A stretch of 64,000 bases of DNA from Parascedosporium putredinis (Eukaryota; Ascomycota; Sordariomycetes; Microascales; Microascaceae), in assembly GCA_949357655.1 (NCBI GenBank), contig CASHTG010000012.1, forward strand, positions 3,658,001 to 3,722,000. Reading direction: 5' to 3'. Within the stretch, counting starts at the first letter, position 1, and each line of letters starts with the position of its first letter. Under the pieces are notes generated by a model, which saw nothing but the letters and a program-made list of their open reading frames with translations, had not been told where the DNA came from and did not search any database. This document shows, piece after piece, positions 60,730 through 64,000 of the stretch. A program made the translations under genes and the position numbers.

Positions 60730-61834
60730 TTATCGAAACCACCAGTTCGCGGAAGCGTTTAGAGCACCAGCGGAACCCTCGCTTTGTACGGAGTGCCACC
60801 ATCCTACTGGAACGAAGAGGGCATCACCAGGGCCTACCCTGGCCTCCACGAGCTCAGGACCAGCCGACTCTGCCGCCACCGTCTCTCCAGGGCTCGCCGA
60901 GGGGCTTTCCCAGACAGCGCGGTGGAGGAGATCCCTTTCCGGTCCATGCATCATGTCGGAGAGCCTGATGCGTGAGGAGCCGCTCTTGCCCAGAGCAGCC
61001 TGGACCCTTCGGAAGAGGGCATCGCCGGCGGTGGGGCTCATGAGACGGAGGACTTTGTGCCATGGAGCTGGCAGAAGAGATTAGGATTGGGGTCCCGATG
61101 GAGTGGGGTGTAGGTGGGTTCGAGGCCGAGCCATATGCTCGAGGCGTAGACGTCGCCGCGACCCGCGCGGGAGACTAGGCGCGGTGTGGGAAGATCCCCG
61201 GCTAGAGCGGGGGCAAATCAGAGATGGGGCACTGCGCGATGTAGAGCTGGCGGAGGGGCGCCTTGGGGGAGGATAGGTTGTAGGCCAGGGCGGAGAGGAG
61301 GAGGGCGAGGGGGCGTGGAATTGGGAAAAGGAAGGTGGGGAGGCAAGGGTCCGGAGGAGCTGCGGGCGGAGGGGCTCGAGGGATTCCCGGAGCAGGCGCT
61401 CCCGAGGGTGAGTTTGGGTGGTGAGCCAGTCGAGGAAGAGGGATATCGCGTCTTCTTCCGGGGCACCGCCAGAACCGCCGGCGTGCGGCTGAGGGCTCAT
61501 GAGCTCGTAGGGAAAAGGGAGGTAGAAGAAGTCTGCGAAATAAGGACTGAGAGCGGCGCCTGAGAACGACCCGGAGGTATCCCGAGCACCGGGGTGAACC
61601 ATTTCTCTTGGGCGGGGAGGATGGGCCGCTCGCCGGGGAGTGTGGTGTGCGGAAGACTAGGGGCCGCGCGAGTCCTTGGGTAAGGTCTAGAAACGTAGGG
61701 ATGTCGGCGTCGACGACGGAGCCCTGGACGATGGGGACGCGGGCTGGGGTAGGGTGGTGGGATATTGTTCGCCAGGTGGTACGGCTTGGACCTGGCCGGA
61801 TACGGGAGACCAGGGTAGCTCTCAGAGCCGCCAT
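60730..61834 (-). CDS. JmjC/cupin-like domain protein
   Basis: About 369 residues, no intron evident. Start MAALRATLVSRIRPGPSRTT. The N-terminal segment IPTFLDLTQGLARPLVFR and PILPAQEKWF are typical of cupin-8-type JmjC proteins. Mid-protein: FADFFYLPFPYELM, ISLFLDWLTTQ, LRQLYIAQCPISDLPP. The Fe(II)/2-oxoglutarate core has GRGDVYASSIWLGLEPTYTP, then LHRDPNPNLFCQLHG carrying the H-x-D iron ligands. The third ligand His is in GDALFVPVGWWHSV, and the end is LNASANWWFR. It is likely a 2-oxoglutarate-dependent hydroxylase acting on protein or RNA; whether it demethylates histones is not shown. At least five frame breaks occur, including GGGGG 61209-61213 and one near 61053. The call rests on the intact motifs either side of these. 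Confidence 0.83.
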
Positions 61835-63466
61835 GGTCGGGATGTTTGTGTGGCAAGATTTATTATCTGAGGGCCGATTAAACTACCCGTGGAAGAAGAA
61901 GAAGTCGAACCCCTGGCGAGTCAACAACGGAATCCGGCTGCCCGTTTTATCGACATGTGGTGTAAGTGCGTCTCTCGCCTCGTCCCATTGGTGTTCGCAT
62001 TATTTGTTTGGTGTTGCGAGTGACAGGCAAAGCAACACCAGTGACAAGCTCTCTCCCCACATGCACTACTCTATTCGCACCCTCGTCAACATGCCCTGCA
62101 TAGCTCAGATGACTAATCCGAAGGATGCCAGGCTTGGCGTTTTCCTCGCAAAGACCAAGCCAACCAGCAGCAGGGGCACAAACCCGGACGGATCCATCCA
62201 TTCAATGGAGGATCCATGATAATAATAAAAGCAGTATTTAATAACATTGACGGCACGATTTGTTCAGAGGGGCGGAGTGTGCGACCCCGCCACCCGCTCG
62301 ACACCGCGATTGAGCATCTCGACTGTTCGCGGAGCTTGTAGAGGAAGTGGCGCTCCTTGTCCTGATTTTGATTTTACAGTATGGATACTGAGTGCCTTAT
62401 CCCATCTTTCAGCTGACTGCCACAAACACACTGAACCACTTGTCTTGTATCCAACCCCTTTGTCCCACGTCCTATTTTCTCAGCTTCAATACGAATCCTC
62501 CTCTTGGTGCAAATCCACAACATCCTAGGCTCCCAGGGAAGGGAACCATAAAAGTATAGAGAAAAGTACCTCATAAAATTAGGATATCATCTCACTGTGA
62601 TCTCGTATCTCTGTGTATTTGATCTTACGTTACGGGGCATTCCTCAGACCCATTGGCTTCGTCGATGGGATCTATGATGTATCCTCATCCTTCGATGGTG
62701 GTGGCGCCGGGCAACGGAGCGGGAATGGCTTGGCCATCAAGTCGATGAAAACCACGGGCTAATAATTTGATTTGAGGGTTCAATGTTGTACCTCAATTGA
62801 GGTTGCGGGTCACTTCCGCCCAAGGCTGCAGTGCAGCCAGCAGCAGACAAGCAAGCCAGCCCAGCGCCAGCCGGCGAGTACTGCCCTCATCCCACCTCGC
62901 CTGCCCCACCAAAGTGTGTGTGGTGTGTGGTGTGTGGTGTGTGGTGTGTTGAGAGCTTGTGGTGGTGTGTCTGTGTCTGCGTCTGTGTCTGTGTGCGTGT
63001 GCTTGTGTGCGTGTGGGCTTGTGTGTGTGCCGCCTGGTCGCGAATCGCCATTTCCTCCCAACCTGTCACCTTTCAGTCCTAGACCTTGCGGCTTTCAAGG
63101 CGCCCAGCACAATTCCCCAAAGGCCATGGTCGCGCCTAAGCTCTAATCCTCCGTCCCACAATCGACCGTCAATCCCGAGATAATTCTCTCGACTCCTCAT
63201 CCACAGCCTGACCGCGACGCTCTTGGATTCATTTTTGACGCTGTATTTTTTTTTTGCCCCTCCTCCGTCGTCCCCCTCCAACCCCCTGGACGCCCACACG
63301 CACCCCGCTATTTCCAGTGAACGTCCCGCCCCGCTTCCTCGAGCCAGTTTCCTCAGACTATCTCGCCAAACCTTCTTCTTCGACGCCATCGACCGACCGA
63401 CGTCGACCCCTCCCGCCCTCGGCTGATCACCATTCCCATTTTTCACCAAGGACGAGTGGTCGCTAG
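61835..63466. promoter_or_regulatory. divergent promoter region, JmjC gene / CK2 beta
   Basis: 1.6 kb without a recognised gene. A GGATCCATCCATTC...GGATCCATGAT pair lies at 62190-62220. The GT-rich tract at 62914-63030 is annotated separately. From about 63150 the strand is C/T-rich, the likely CK2 beta leader. Confidence 0.4.
62914..63030. repeat. GT-rich low-complexity tract
   Basis: About 115 bp of imperfect (GT)n with TGTGTGG and TGTGTCTGCG variants. Alternating purine-pyrimidine runs can adopt Z-DNA and are length-unstable. It lies about 0.5 kb upstream of the CK2 beta start. Confidence 0.9.
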
Positions 63467-64000
63467 ATGGTACCGAGCATCATGTCCACCTCTTCGGGTC
63501 CTGCGGAGACGTGGATCTCGTCCTACTGCTCCACTGTCGGCCACGAATACTTCGCTGAGGTGTCGGAGGATTTTATCGAGGATGACTTCAACTTGACGGG
63601 CCTTCAGACCCAAGTCGCCATGTATAAAGAAGCTCTAGAGGTATGCTTTCCCGGTCGCCTTCATTGGACCCAGACATTGGCTCCCCTCTTCCTCCTTTCT
63701 TTTTGTTTTCCAACGACTCCCCCTTCGCTTAGCCCAGGGGAATAGAGCCCTTATCTGCACGCCGATATCTTTCGTCGGCGCTCCCCGCCCCCGCACTCGC
63801 CCCTTATTTTGCCAACCAGGACAAACGGCCCTGGGCTATCATGGCCGCCTCGGTTTGGAGTGGTTCGCTGACGTTGGAAACACGACGTTTTGTGACGTTA
63901 TTAGATGATTCTCGACGTAGAGCCAGAAGACGACGACGAAGAAGAAGAAGAAGATGAGGAGGACGATGAGGGCGAATCCGGCGAAAATCAAGATCGCATG
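63467..64000 (+). CDS. CKB1: casein kinase 2 regulatory (beta) subunit, 5' part
   Basis: Truncated by the right edge. The first exon reads SGPAETWISSYCSTVGHEYF, then AEVSEDFIEDDFNLTGLQTQ and VAMYKEALE, the near-invariant CK2-beta N-terminus. Intron 63641-63904 (264 bp) is followed by MILDVEPEDDDDEEEEEDEE and more acidic residues, the insert typical of the fungal CKB1 type. The zinc-ribbon dimerisation domain lies beyond the window. The family start aligns best with the Met at 63482 (MSTSSGP); an upstream in-frame ATG at 63467 would add five residues. No frame break is visible in this part. Confidence 0.95.

Noticed and set aside
4717..61834. Treating the broken genes as pseudogenes
   Set aside because: All repairs are additions, usually in homopolymers, the flanking motifs are intact and the genes are mostly essential (SUP35, HSE1, BFR2). 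A sequence error is the simpler reading.
1..64000. Transposons, viral insertions or CRISPR arrays
   Set aside because: No terminal repeats, integrase/transposase or reverse-transcriptase motifs, capsid-like proteins or spaced direct repeats were seen.

Overview
The window reads as a filamentous ascomycete (Pezizomycotina, probably Sordariomycetes) nuclear chromosome. Evidence: short GT-AG introns, mostly 60-200 bp, with CTAAC-like branch sites; a tRNA-Asp carrying a tiny intron beside the anticodon; and single-copy fungal genes such as ATG13, HSE1, YRB30, SUP35, BUD22 and BFR2. I recognise no virus, transposon, CRISPR array or toxin gene. The species cannot be named from the sequence alone.

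Layout: 0-4.7 kb has no recognisable gene. 4.7-8.8 kb holds a SET-domain protein (-), the ribosome-biogenesis factor BFR2 (+) and a small four-helix membrane protein (-). 11.2-14.4 kb holds a type III polyketide synthase (+), tRNA-Asp(GUC) and a short-chain dehydrogenase (-). 14.9-18.5 kb holds BUD22 (+) and a mitochondrial 2-oxodicarboxylate carrier (-). 21.0-26.0 kb is one large ankyrin/RCC1/BTB gene (+). 26.0-30.8 kb is gene-free. 30.8-41.4 kb holds ATG13, an SNF2-family ATPase and a methyltransferase-like membrane protein, all (+). 42.1-44.8 kb is PEP carboxykinase (-). 44.8-51.6 kb is gene-poor. 51.6-64 kb holds SUP35/eRF3 (-), YRB30 (+), HSE1 (+), a JmjC protein (-) and the 5' end of casein kinase 2 beta (+).

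The genes are a mixture of housekeeping functions: ribosome biogenesis, translation termination, Ran transport, ESCRT-0 sorting, autophagy, gluconeogenesis and chromatin. The one obvious secondary-metabolism gene is the type III PKS.

The most striking feature is quality-related. Thirteen of the sixteen protein genes can be read only by changing frame, at about 45 sites in total. At every site I worked through, conserved sequence resumes if one or two bases are added, almost always inside a short homopolymer run, mostly C or G. None needs a base removed. I read this as a deletion-biased homopolymer error in the sequence rather than mass pseudogenisation. The listed genes are therefore annotated across these breaks as single genes. 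Gene-free stretches should be read with the same caution. I did not find a convincing undescribed biological system.
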